From Acrasis kona (taxonomy: Eukaryota > Heterolobosea > Eutetramitea > Acrasida > Acrasidae), in NCBI GenBank assembly GCA_026419775.2, contig JAOPGA020001197.1, positions 1-64,000 of the forward strand: a DNA stretch of 64,000 nt, given 5' to 3'. The stretch's first letter is position 1. Each line of letters opens with the position of its first letter. Of this stretch, positions 49,927-60,668 are shown piece after piece. Position numbers and translations under genes: made by a program. The notes under the pieces are model-generated. The model was given only the letters and a program-made list of their open reading frames with translations. It was not told the DNA's origin and did not search any database.

Positions 49927-52211
49927 ATGAAGGTGGTGGCACTTGTTAGTGGAGGCAAGGATAGTTGCTACAACATGATGAAATGCGTGGAGCATGGTCA
50001 CACAATAGAATGCATAGCAAATCTTGCGCCTCCGGATGAATCTATTCGTAATTTAGATACATTGATTCGATCTAATTCAATCTTAAGAGGAGCTAGACAG
50101 TTGGACGTTTCAAACTGTGGGTCATAATGTTATAGAAGCAATATCACATTGTCTTGAAGTACCACTATTCAGAGGTGAGCTTCATGCGGTATCATCCCAA
50201 AAGACTCTTGAGTATGACGAAAATGTAAAGGGCGAAGAGGGAGCGCACAAAGACGAAGTGGAAGAGTTGTTTGAATTACTGAGCAGAGTGAAGGTATAGG
50301 TTTTATGAATAATTTTCTCATTGAATTAGACCACCATGCCCGATATAGAAGGGGTTTCTTGTGGGGCTATTCTCTCAGACTATCAACGCTACCGTGTTGA
50401 AAATGTGTAAGTTCAACAAGCACATACAATTCACAAGTCAGATGCTCTCGATTAGGTTTGATAAGTTTATGTTACTTATGGAGAAGAGATCAATCTGACT
50501 TACTGTCTGAAATGATTTCAAGCGGAATCCATGCTGTACTAATCAAAACAGCAAGCCTTGGATTGTCCCCAAAGAAGCACTGTGGCAAATCTCTAGCACA
50601 ACTCCATCCAATTCTTGAAAAACTAGTAATGAATCACACTTTTCAAAATTCATTATTGTTTTAGAAGCTGACTTGCGATTTAAATGTATGTGGAGAAGGT
50701 GGAGAGTATGAAACACTCACATTAGACTGTCCTTTATTCAAGAAGAGCATCATAATGTAACCAAGACCAATTTTTATTTTATTTACATTCACACAGAGAT
50801 GAAAGCGAGATTGTGTGTTTAGATCAAGACATGTACGCTCCTGTAGGACATTTACACATTAAAAAATATCATCTTGAGGACAAGGAGCAACCACCACATC
50901 AAAGCAGGTCAAATTCATTTAAAATTTCAACATTTATTCGCGAACCGCAATCAGACATTGATGTAAACCACCTATCGAAACACATTTTGTGTAATGTGAG
51001 TCGTACCATAGGATCCGGTCAACTTGATTATTTTTTTGTGAATGCAAGTGTTAGTCAAGAAATAGACTATGATGCAGGCATACAAACAAGTGTCATGTTC
51101 CAAGTTATTTTAAATCTGTTAAAGACAAAAATAGAATCAGACCAACCCATGCAGTTTTGTTTACAAAATACTGTTGTTGTGAAGAATATGAATGATTTTT
51201 CCAGAATTAATAACTCTTACTCTAAATTCTATCATATCAATCCTCCGTCTAGGGTCTGTATAGAATGTGACCGAATTGTAGGATCCTTACAGCTGAATTG
51301 TTTGTTTGCTGTTCCTAATCCCTCCTTTCAACATTCTTTTAAAAAAGTAATGCATGTGCAGAGCGTGTCAGAATGGGCTCCAGCTTGTATTGGACCTTAC
51401 TCTCAGGCTGTTGTTGTTCAAAATATAATTTATTGTGCTGGTCAGATTGCACTTGTGCCACAATCCATGACACTTGTCCCCATACGTGATGACCTTATGG
51501 AAGGCGTAGTGTCTCAAATGCGTCAGTGTATAAAAAATGTCCATCAAACTCTTACTGCTTTATCTTCCTGTATACACAATGTCACACGATGTGATGTGTA
51601 TGTTGATCAGGATCAAGTTCATGGTCCGCATCGTAACTTGCTTGAGGGTGTTGTGATTACAATATGGTCTGAATATCTTGAGGAGATATCTCAAGATACT
51701 AACGTTGAAAAGAATAGGGTGCTAAACGATTTGAAGTTTGATTTCTTCCGAGTTGTCTTTGTGTCCAAACTTCCAAGATCTTCATCCGTTGAATATCACG
51801 TTACTGCTGTGGACAAAAACATCCAGTCTGTAAACTATACACCAATTAAAACAGGTATGATACTTTGCATTCTTTCTGTTGTGACATTTATCAGAAATAC
51901 ACTCAGACCAGGTCAGAATTGTTCGAAGGCACGTGGTCACCTCAAATGATGAATCCAGTTTGCACACTAAGTCTCTGGATATCTATGGGGTTTGTGACGA
52001 AGAATTTGAAGTCTCACAGTTCTTACGATCTGTAAAGGATTGTGTATCCTGTAGAATTTTTGTCACACAACAAGGAGAGAAGTTATGCGACAAGGTAATG
52101 GAATATTTGAATAGTAATAAGGTGCTAGTGAGCAAAGTACCTGTCACAAGAATTGCACCATTCAATGGATTGGATCAACAGATGTGTTTAATGTCGTTGG
52201 ATTTTGAGTAA
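49927..52211 (+). CDS. DPH6: Diphthine-ammonia ligase fused to two Rid domains
   Basis: 684 residues from seven exons: 49927-50047, 50088-50293, 50330-50406, 50442-50625, 50665-50756, 50797-51854 and 51895-52211. Introns are 40, 36, 35, 39, 40 and 40 nt. The N domain has the PP-loop VSGGKDSCYNM, ELDSWTFQTVGHNVIE, GAILSDYQR, LCYLWRRDQSDLL and CGEGGEYETLTLDCP, all diagnostic of Dph6. Two YjgF/Rid-like modules follow; the one near ACIGPYSQAVVVQNIIYCAGQIAL is clear. This is the fungal Dph6 layout and length. It amidates diphthine on elongation factor 2. It diverges from the KY gene over 128 bp. Confidence 0.92.
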
Positions 52212-52218
52212 ATAATAT

Positions 52219-52953
52219 TTAATTACGATCCTTTTTCTTCTTTTCCTTCTTGTCCGCTAGAATAATCAAGATTCTTACGAACAGAGCGATAGCATCCAAG
52301 AATAATTCCAAAGCGTGTCCGACGTGGTCACAAGCCTCTGGTCCAAGAGATGCCTTCTCGACAATTACTTGCGTGTCGTAAACAACATATCCCATGAATA
52401 CCAATAATCCTCCATATAACTGAAGTCCGTTAATGAATGGAATTCTGAATAGAACGTTGAAGAGGCTCAAAAGGCACATGATGAGTAGAGATGAGGAAAG
52501 TAAACCTCCGAGATATAAGTATTCTCTTCTCTTACTATATAGGGCGCAGCCACTGAAACAGGCGAAAATGGCAGTTGTCGCCATTAGTGCCAATACAACA
52601 ATGTTGGGATCGATGTCTAGCACGTGCCTGACCAAACCAGAAAGTTGCATTCCCTCGAAGAAACCGAAGGCACAAAGTAAACCAAACCTTAGCCCCTGGG
52701 GTTGTCTGCTGTTATAGGTGGTGAAAACGCTTAACCATAGCAAGGCTCCAAATCCTAAAAGTGATAATAGTCCTGATGTTACATTTAATTGTACTCCAAT
52801 TATACAGCCAACTGCAGCACAGGCGATTGTGGCTAACAATGTGCTGTACACCTTAACTAAATGTTGTTGTACGTGTTGGGATAAATGATTCAAAGATGTG
52901 ATGTTCACCTTGGGTCTGTTTAGGATCCCCTCCATAGTCGTACCTGAGAACAT
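52219..52953 (-). CDS. TMBIM6: Bax inhibitor-1 family (TMBIM6-like) membrane protein
   Basis: 244 residues with six to seven transmembrane helices. The family signature near the C terminus is complete: YGGLLVFMGYVVYDTQVIVEKA, DHVGHALELFLDAIALFVRILIIL, then a lysine tail (DKKEKKKKDRN). The Asp pair senses pH for calcium leak in this family. It is an ER membrane calcium-leak and cell-death modulator. The stop lies 7 bp from that of the convergent DPH6 gene, so the mRNAs must overlap at their 3' ends. Confidence 0.95.
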   Translation of the reverse strand: MFSGTTMEGILNRPKVNITSLNHLSQHVQQHLVKVYSTLLATIACAAVGCIIGVQLNVTSGLLSLLGFGALLWLSVFTTYNSRQPQGLRFGLLCAFGFFEGMQLSGLVRHVLDIDPNIVVLALMATTAIFACFSGCALYSKRREYLYLGGLLSSSLLIMCLLSLFNVLFRIPFINGLQLYGGLLVFMGYVVYDTQVIVEKASLGPEACDHVGHALELFLDAIALFVRILIILADKKEKKKKDRN

Positions 52954-53286
52954 TGTGCTTTGTTTAGTATGAAATTGATGATGAAAGATCGGTTGACTAA
53001 AACGTGTTCGGAACTCCCAACCAAAGGTAGATGTCCTTTTAGAACACGAAGTATTACAAACTCAATTCCTTTAGAGAGCAAAAGATAGGACTTTAGATTC
53101 TTTGTTATTAATGTTAATAATGTAGTGCCATGTTCAGCCTGATACAATCAAAAAAGAATTTTACCAAGTCAACTTGTCATTTTGTACTCTTCATCCACAT
53201 TATTATCATTTTGTTGAAGCACTCCTCGATATAAAATATCAGAATATAAATAGAATTGTCAATGAAGCCCGATCAAGAAAAAAATA
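52954..53286. other. Promoter side of the Bax inhibitor gene
   Basis: AT-rich spacer up to the tRNA-Gly gene. Only chance frames were seen. Confidence 0.5.
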
Positions 53287-53357
53287 TGCGTTAAACGGGA
53301 ATCGAACCCGTGTCGCGAGCTTGGAAGGCTAGCATTCTACCACTATACCATTAACGC
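53287..53357 (-). tRNA. tRNA-Gly(UCC)
   Basis: A 71-nt intronless cloverleaf. The acceptor is GCGTTAA with TTAACGC plus discriminator A. The D-arm region is TGGTATAGTGGTAGAA, and the anticodon loop CTTCCAA has anticodon UCC on a stem with one mismatch. The T-arm is ACGGG-TTCGATT-CCCGT. Internal A and B boxes are intact. Confidence 0.95.
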
Positions 53358-53796
53358 GCACACAAATTATTTTGACATTAATGTTTGGTATTAAAATAAT
53401 TATTCAACCTCGACTTCTTGTTATCTCTATACTTATTGGAGAACTTGACTGTCAGAAACATCACAGATCAAACTATATGATATGTACAGTGTTATTGCGA
53501 AACGTCTCTCCGTTTGACCATTAATTCAAGGTTCAAGATACGACCTATTTCTATTTGAGAGCGTAACGGCACATCAGCTGATTCAAAAAATTCCACATGA
53601 AATATGGCAATATCAAGGATTTATTTATCTTGTTTGATACTAATATGTAGTCTTTGAGTTTAACGTTGGTGGGACGTCAATCGGACTCAACTACATTCTA
53701 AGAATGTAGAGTACTTTTTATGTCGATGTCATTTAGTTTTCCCCTTTTTAGTGTGATTGGAAGGTGACGTATGTAAAAACTCTAAAGTACCAAAAG
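53358..53796. other. Intergenic, no gene seen
   Basis: 440 bp between tRNA-Gly and the GOLPH3-like gene. I saw no conserved element. Confidence 0.5.
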
Positions 53797-54606
53797 ATGA
53801 TAGACATCCTCAGTGTGACTTCATACCATTCTAGCGAGTACCAAGAGCTTTCTCCTCTCGCTTTGAAGAAGCATCACACCTCCCCGAGTTTCGATCGATC
53901 AACAACACCCGAAGACTCAATATTTGAAGAAGGACCATCTCAGTTTGTATCTAACGATATATCCCTACCAGAGAGCTTATGTATATGGTCAAACCAAAAG
54001 AGCTTGAAGGACATTGATAGAGTTATTGTATATGCATGTTTGTGTGAACTGGTACTCAGAGAAAGGATATCGACGTTCGCCATAGAGGAAGGTATACCGA
54101 TTTTTAGTCTGTATGTTATAAACAAGAAGCCCACGGGTCAAGACTCTCTTGACGAGGTTTTATCCACCATAATCAAACTACAAAAAGAGAATAGAACAAT
54201 ATCGGAAGTGATGCAGGAAGTGGAGTACCGTTGTATAAAAAAAGTATCCAACTTCATTAACTACTCATTGATGAGGGAAGGAATCATGTCTGTAAAAACT
54301 TCCTTCTTAGGATTTCAAAAATATACGATAACGGACGACGCACTTAAAGAGGACATCAAATCATACATTCGATCTTCCATCGTTTCCCTTAGCACTGTAA
54401 ATGATATAGAACCTGCTAAATTTGCCTTCTTAGGCCTTCTACAGAGCCAATGTAACATACTTGAAAAAGAGACTGGAGAATTTAGAACAAAAATTCAAAG
54501 ATTATTATCAAACATGGTTGATAACTATGAACTTTATCAGAAGAACGTAGTGGTGGGATCGATATTAGAGAGATTACATCATGTCTTGTGTGAGTTTAAT
54601 AAATAG
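53797..54606 (+). CDS. GOLPH3/GPP34-like protein
   Basis: 269 residues from the first in-frame ATG (53797). After a 75-residue disordered leader, the helical pattern follows the GPP34 domain. DIDRVIVYACLCELVLRERI matches the YALAGAxLxELxLRGRI segment. TGQDSLDEVLSTI matches TGDPLLDEAL. SLMREGIMSVKTSFLG matches LVERGILR...LG, and EPAKFAFLGLLQSQCNI matches the last conserved helix. GPP34 proteins bind Golgi PI4P and glycosyltransferases. The basic PI4P pocket is not clearly conserved, so this is a divergent member. Confidence 0.6.
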   Translation: MIDILSVTSYHSSEYQELSPLALKKHHTSPSFDRSTTPEDSIFEEGPSQFVSNDISLPESLCIWSNQKSLKDIDRVIVYACLCELVLRERISTFAIEEGIPIFSLYVINKKPTGQDSLDEVLSTIIKLQKENRTISEVMQEVEYRCIKKVSNFINYSLMREGIMSVKTSFLGFQKYTITDDALKEDIKSYIRSSIVSLSTVNDIEPAKFAFLGLLQSQCNILEKETGEFRTKIQRLLSNMVDNYELYQKNVVVGSILERLHHVLCEFNK

Positions 54607-54701
54607 AGATTCAAAATTTTTCGTCTTCTTGTTTCGCACTACCAATCACTTCGTGTTCAAGGAAAGAATTACAAAATTAAACAATTCTATTTTATATACA
54701 T

Positions 54702-56137
54702 TCAATCATCCTGAGAAACTCCACCCGCCCTCAATCGTATTCTATTACTTTTATGCGCAGCAGTATCAGCCACATCCTTCTTTATTCGAGATGTATTTGA
54801 GTTGTATGTATTATTTGAGACCGAGTTCTTCAACCGCTGCGGCCCCAATACCTTGTTACCCTGTTGAGTAACTCTAACAGATGACTGGCCAGGTTTCATA
54901 TCTACAGGTGCGCTGTTCTCTGAAGCAGGTCTTATAGGATGTCCAGGACCTGCGTTTCTCCTGTTCACTCCCTCCAGCTCAGCATTAGGATCAGAGCTCA
55001 TCGGAGTGTATAATTCTCTAGAATCAGGCCATTCTGTCACAACCTTGTACAATATATCATCTCCTACCATTTTCCTTCTGACATTCTTCTCTTGTCTCAC
55101 ATCATCCCAAATGTTACTCGTCGTCTTTAACAAATTACCATCAACTCCAGATTGCACGGCGTCTATTCCAGAGTAGGGTTGATTTGTTATGGTGTCGTAA
55201 CCTTTCAAATACTCTGGATATTTATTGGGTAGAGTTTTATTAAGCGTCCTTCTTTCAGCTCTCTTTATTGCTGATCTCATTCTTCCTTTTTTCATTTCTT
55301 TGAGCAGCTCTTGATTATGAATGTGTACTCCCATTGATTTGTTATTTTTATGGTCGATGCTGTCTAGTGCCGACTGGTTGGTGACCGTCATATTTAAAAA
55401 GTTATAGTTTTGTCCATCGCTATTTTTAATGTACTCTGGAAGAGATTGCTTCCAATTTTGAACTGTTTGTTGCCTTGATTGTTCTTCCTGATGTCTTTCG
55501 CTCTCTTCTACACCACCATCCTTGAATGTCTGAAGTAGGGGATCAAAGTGATGAAGTTTGTAGCCATTGTAATTCGATAGGATGGAGGCATCCGTCTCTT
55601 CGTCATTCTTTTTTCTCTTTTCATAGTCATTCTCTCTGTAGCGAAGAGAAATATTGTCAATGTCGCTCAATTTATTTTTTTCTGGAAATTTTTTTAATTT
55701 GGCAATCTTGTCGATGGGATCTTGTGATTTTGATACAATGAGGGGCATATTGGTCACTCTTTTTCCAAAGTGATCCTTTTTAGGGTCATCGTTCATTCCA
55801 TCGCGTTTTGTTTTCAAGGTAACAATGTTAAAATGACTTTCGTGCGCGAATGATTTATCCATCGCACAATTCAAAGAAGAAATCATGTTTTGTTGTTCAT
55901 GTGTTCTAAACTGCGATTCTCTTTTTGGGTCTATAAATTGTTGTAGGACTGGATTTACTTGTCTCTGTTCCTCCCTCCATAACATGCTTCTTTCCCTATT
56001 ATTTTAGATTGTGTCAATAAACGGCATTGGACAAACCTAACATGTCTATATACTTCCGGTTGTGATATTGGTATTGCAGACCTTTCGAATCGATATTGGT
56101 TTAATGCCTCCCCCCAACTCTGCGCCTCACCTGACAT
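54702..56137 (-). CDS. Hypothetical basic protein
   Basis: 464 residues from exons 56137-56037 and 55995-54702, intron 41 nt. The first exon starts MSGEAQSWGEALNQYRFERS and joins in frame to RERSMLWREEQRQ. The protein is polar, Lys/Asn/Asp-rich, with no membrane segment. A basic stretch (KKGRMRSAIKRAERR) and a conserved-looking YPEYLKGYDTITNQPYSGIDAV segment stand out. Short mixed motifs separated by disorder are common in ciliary microtubule-associated proteins, but I recognise no family. Confidence 0.65.
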
Positions 56138-56648
56138 TATATTTTGTAATTCAACTACAATTCTCGTTACAAAAAACGTAGTCAAATTTTAACCGAAACG
56201 CGGATCTCGACTCATGTTTTCACAAAATGAATGAGTCTGGTAGGTACTCATGTGCTCCTACTGAGCCATTTCAAATTCAAGAACACATTGGAAGTTGGGA
56301 TCAAAAAACAAGTTATCATTTTGTACAATAATTAAATACATTGTACTTAATAAATACACCTAATCTAATAACCGAGACAATGTCGGTGTTAGAAATTGGT
56401 TGCTGAATGGTCGGCGGATACATCTGGACGACGCGGAAGAAAACAATGCATTTTAATTTAAATGAATGTAGTGCGGTGTATGTTGTATAGATTTTCATCT
56501 GTGAATATTCAAAAACAATGTCATAATAGCCTTGTAACTCATGACAATTGTGATGATGGTGTTTTTGGCATCTTAAAAGTTGTTATCAAGGTCGGTCAAC
56601 TTCGTCCATTTGTAATCAAAAATCACAAAAACATCAAAATCACATTTA
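56138..56648. other. Intergenic, no supported gene
   Basis: 510 bp. Short frames on both strands lack domains or good splice options. It includes the upstream region of the basic protein and the 3' flank of Sas10. Confidence 0.45.
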
Positions 56649-58943
56649 TTACGATCTAATTCGCTTACTCCTGACCAATCCCTTATTAATATTAGATTCA
56701 CCAGAGTATTTTCCAACGTCTGTTCTTTGTTTGTTCATACCACCAGTCTTCTTGGCATATTTGTTCCTCAACTTGACTCTTGGATTACTCTTATCCTTTT
56801 GTCTCGAAGGCATCAATCCCTTATTCCTGACAATTTTATCATTGGCACGTCTCTTGCCCTGCTCATCGCGTTCATCGCTCGCCAACATGGCATCTTGTTC
56901 TTGACGCTGCCTCTTACGATCTTGAAGCGAACCACTCGTTCCCATTCTCCTTCTCTTGTCGCCCACTCGATCATGAGCTTCGCCTTCATCATCTTGACCA
57001 TCGTCTCCTTCTTCATCGTCGTCATCACCAAACACTCCCATCTCTCTCATGCGTTGTTCGTTTCTAGAATCAAAGTCATTCAAATCATCTCCACCATTTC
57101 CTTCGTCGTCATCGTCGTCGTGATTGGATGATGTGGTGCGTCCAATGTTGAGTGGTGCGTCGTCGTCGTCGTCGTCGTCATCTTGATCGGAATCATTCTC
57201 TCTTTGTAATCTCTGAAGGGCCTCGTCGGCTTCTCCAGAGTATTGCATCAATGTAATTCTGTCCTTTTGTTTGGTGGTCTTGTTTGATTTCATGAATTGA
57301 TCCAATGCTGCAAGATCGCTGAATTTCTCCATCTCTCTAATTTCATCCACGAGATTTTCTTCATCTTGTTTGAGCTTGCGTTGTTCCTTCTTTGTTAATT
57401 TGACACGTGTGAAATTGTCATTTTCATAATCTTCAATGTCTTTTGCTTGTTTTGCTCTTGCGCTTCCTCTTAGATCCAAATTGGAACCGATTTGTGGCAA
57501 CTCTTCTGGTTCGTCTGAATAAATGCTCTTGATTGTTTTGATGATGGGTTGATTGATGACCTTGTCTTCTAAACGACGTTGTGCTTTGGCGCTCTTGGCC
57601 GTCGATTTGTCGTCATAGGTGACTGGCATGAGTTTGGCGGGAACGTATGCATCGGTTTGTACATCATCCAATTGTTCATCCTCTTCTTCTTCTTGGTCCG
57701 ATTCGTCTAATTGTTCATCTTCATCGTCTTGATCATCATCTTCATCATCTTCATCATCCTCATCATTGGCAAGATTATCAATTCTTGGTCTATGATCGGC
57801 TGAAACGGGTACATCGACGCGATTGGCCAGCGAAACGAGTTTATCTATTTGTATCTTCATCCTCTCATCGATGGGTCTGATCTTTTCCATTAGCAATCTT
57901 AATTCTACAAGGCGTCCAATGACCGGATGGTTCTTGACGCTCTTTCCATTTGATTTCATTAACAAATAGAACATGATGGATTGACAATATGTCAACAAGA
58001 GATGGAGTTTGGTCTCCAAGTAGCTTAGACCTTGATCGGTTGCATATTGGCGAGTGTTTACTTTGGTGACCAATGGTAATAATTGTTCCCTTACAATTTC
58101 CAACTTTTCTTGTAGGTCAGCAACGAGTTCCACCAACTCTGGTGCATCTCTCAAGATGATTTGTAACTTTTCGTTTCTTGTCTTTTCTAATGATTCATCT
58201 TGTTCATCGGTAGGTGATGATGAGCTCTTTGAAAGTGCGCTGCTCTTTTTGGCGGGAACTAGATCTTCGTCGATACCAAAGTCGCTGGCTGTAAGTCTCT
58301 TCGATCTTCTTTCTTGAATTTCTTTTGCTTCTGCTTCCTCTTCTTCTCTGTCCTCTCGTTCTCTTTCGTATTGCTTGTCGTTTAGTTTTCTTTTGTTTAG
58401 ACTCTTTTTATCTTTGGGTTCGTCGAAGAAATCTCTTCTCTTTGTCTTTTTTATTTCATCATCTTGTTTTGTTTTCTTCTTGCCGATAGCACGATTTAGT
58501 ATGTCATCGTCAGAGTCGCTAGAATTGGAGATGACATCGTCATCGTCAGATTGTTCATTGTTCATTGCATCAATTTTATTGAAACGCTGCTCAATTTGTC
58601 TCTCTTCGTCTCTACTGAGACCTTGCTCTTGATAATCGTTGACATTTAACTTCTTTTGTGATTTTTTTGTCTTTTTCGAGGACACATCTTCACCAATTAA
58701 GGGCCGTAAAATGGCTGCATCGGACTCTTGTTCATTCATCCCTGAGCGTCTTTTAAGGTCATTGTATTTTGCATCTTGGAACTCGTCCGACTGTGTTAAG
58801 AACTTGTTTGCATCAATGTGGCCGTTTTCGGAATCAATGTATTTATCGTCACTTTTATCTACTCTTCTTTTCAATGGTGATTGAAATACACTTTTTGAAG
58901 GAGCTCCTTTCCTTGAAGATACATTGCTCTTCCCCTTCCCCAT
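56649..58943 (-). CDS. UTP3: Sas10/Utp3 small-subunit processome protein
   Basis: 764 residues from the first ATG (58943, MGKGKSNVSSRK); the frame upstream lacks ATG. It is very acidic and basic by turns, as expected for a nucleolar protein. The Sas10/Utp3/C1D domain is APELVELVADLQEKL...LVTKVNTRQYATDQGLSYLETKLHLLLTYCQSIMFYLLMKSNG. The end is the Sas10 C-terminal domain: PRVKLRNKYAKKTGGMNKQR...YSGESNINKGLVRSKRI. It takes part in 18S pre-rRNA processing in the 90S particle. No intron was found. Confidence 0.93.
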   Translation of the reverse strand: MGKGKSNVSSRKGAPSKSVFQSPLKRRVDKSDDKYIDSENGHIDANKFLTQSDEFQDAKYNDLKRRSGMNEQESDAAILRPLIGEDVSSKKTKKSQKKLNVNDYQEQGLSRDEERQIEQRFNKIDAMNNEQSDDDDVISNSSDSDDDILNRAIGKKKTKQDDEIKKTKRRDFFDEPKDKKSLNKRKLNDKQYEREREDREEEEAEAKEIQERRSKRLTASDFGIDEDLVPAKKSSALSKSSSSPTDEQDESLEKTRNEKLQIILRDAPELVELVADLQEKLEIVREQLLPLVTKVNTRQYATDQGLSYLETKLHLLLTYCQSIMFYLLMKSNGKSVKNHPVIGRLVELRLLMEKIRPIDERMKIQIDKLVSLANRVDVPVSADHRPRIDNLANDEDDEDDEDDDQDDEDEQLDESDQEEEEDEQLDDVQTDAYVPAKLMPVTYDDKSTAKSAKAQRRLEDKVINQPIIKTIKSIYSDEPEELPQIGSNLDLRGSARAKQAKDIEDYENDNFTRVKLTKKEQRKLKQDEENLVDEIREMEKFSDLAALDQFMKSNKTTKQKDRITLMQYSGEADEALQRLQRENDSDQDDDDDDDDAPLNIGRTTSSNHDDDDDEGNGGDDLNDFDSRNEQRMREMGVFGDDDDEEGDDGQDDEGEAHDRVGDKRRRMGTSGSLQDRKRQRQEQDAMLASDERDEQGKRRANDKIVRNKGLMPSRQKDKSNPRVKLRNKYAKKTGGMNKQRTDVGKYSGESNINKGLVRSKRIRS

Positions 58944-59338
58944 GTTTGTTGAAACGTGTGAAAATGTAAATTGAACAACGTTACAAAAATTTACTTTGTC
59001 GAAATTAATGACATGGAAGTCACAAAATATGTGGTGATGGCGGAGTTTTTTGCGGTGCACGCCTTTGTTGAGGAATCTGGTTACACTTTGAATCGGATTA
59101 TTTAAAGACTACTGTAGCGTCAATCTTAATTATCGTGTGCAATCATTATTGATTTCGATTTACTTCAAGTATTTGCTTCAACAAAACATGTTGCACTATT
59201 GAGATATTACATGTTCATATTCGGTTTATCCTGTTTGCACCTATGAGCTTTATCCAGTATTGATGACCTAACTTGTATAATTATACAAAAACGAGTTATT
59301 TTTTTGACAGATGGCAGTTGAGCCATAATTGAGACAAA
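58944..59338. other. Divergent promoter with a short upstream ORF
   Basis: 395 bp between Sas10 and the peroxiredoxin/RGS gene. ATG at 59311 opens a five-codon frame ending with TAA at 59326-59328, just 10 bp before the main ATG. If transcribed, it would act as an upstream ORF that lowers translation. Confidence 0.4.
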
Positions 59339-60668
59339 ATGACCGTAACACACCTAGAGGAAGGGTTTCTTGATAGAGTACCAACGACTAGTGGCTTGAC
59401 AGTTGGTGCACTGTCAAATAAGCACAAAGTTCTGTTGTTATTTTTGAGGTTTGTACAACTATACATTGATGAAATCTAAAAGTCGTAGGCACACTAACTG
59501 CGTTTTTTGCAAGGTTCGTACATTCATTTTGAAACAATTTTGATTGTTTATAGGAATCTATCGAGCTTATTGCTGATAATTATGGTAATCTAATCAAGTA
59601 TAACACTATACCTGTTCTTGTGCATATGGTAAGATGTTATTCAAATCAACACTAAATGTTTCTAGGAATCACCAAAGTATTTTGCTAAATTTCTAAAAGA
59701 TGTACGTGTCCCATTATTCAAATTGTGGATCTAAACATAATAGTTTGCTGGAGAAAACCAAATTATAGGAAATATGGTGTCAGCACATGATGAATACAAC
59801 TACATTTCAAAAGCCTTCAGTGTAATTGATGAGGCTTCGCCAGTTAAACATCTACCAACGATGGTGTACAGGGCTTTAACAAGTAAATACCTCGGACAAA
59901 CATCCCCATTTGCGCCTGAAGGATTGAGTAACCATCGCATCCCGGCTGTATTTGTAATTGAGAATGGCAAAGTAATTAATGAATTCAGATACGCGCACCA
60001 AGGAGATCGGGCAGACTTTTTACGCGTATTAATCAACCCAAACGGTGTGGATAAGTCTACTGGCATCACGCTCGTAAAGCGTTCGGAATTAGTTTGCGAT
60101 AATCTATTCTGCGACATTCCTCCCCCAAGAAGTGCTTTTGTACCTGGAACCCCAGAAATGAGAAATAAAAAGTCTCTAGTTTGCACTCCAACCAAGACTG
60201 AAAGGTCCAATGACCAAGCAGATGCATTAGAAAGAATTTTGAAGGAAGAAAGAGTTGAATGTCTTCAGGATCTTTTAGATTCTCCCTTTAAACTCCGTTT
60301 CTTCCATTTATTTGCGGCCCAACAGTTCTGTGCGGAGAATGTTATCTTCTGGTCAGTTTTAAAACCTTTATTTTTGTAATACTTTTAGGGAGCAAGTCAA
60401 CCTAAAATATCGGGTGAACAACAGTGAAGCAGAACGGAGAAAAATAGGGAAGAACATATGTGACGTCTTCTTCGATCCTGAATCCTTATTAGAAATCAAT
60501 GTCAAGGAAAGAAGCAAGAACTATATCAGACAGCACCTAGAACAAAACGCTGCAGATGTAGAGTTGTTCGACATGATTACTAAAGAGTTAGAGGATCAAG
60601 TGCTAGCTCATTTGTTCTGTAGTTTTGTAGAGTCAGATTTATATTTAGAGATGAAGAATGTGAAATAA
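59339..60668 (+). CDS. Peroxiredoxin-like (thioredoxin-fold) / RGS domain fusion
   Basis: 379 residues from six exons: 59339-59448, 59483-59513, 59554-59628, 59666-59701, 59744-60351 and 60389-60668. Introns are 34, 40, 37, 42 and 37 nt; exons 2 and 4 are only 31 and 36 nt. Residues 1-165 resemble PRXL2/AhpC-TSA-2: VLLLFLSRRHTNCVFCK (C43-x2-C46), a PTMVYRALTSKYLGQ region and IPAVFVIENGKVINEFRYAHQGDRADF. After a linker, residues ~245-379 are an RGS domain: LQDLLDSPFKLRFFHLFAAQQFCAENVIFWEQV, IRQHLEQNAADVELFDMI and FVESDLYLEM. RGS domains speed GTP hydrolysis by G-alpha; the CxxC fold could make this redox-controlled. Confidence 0.85.
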
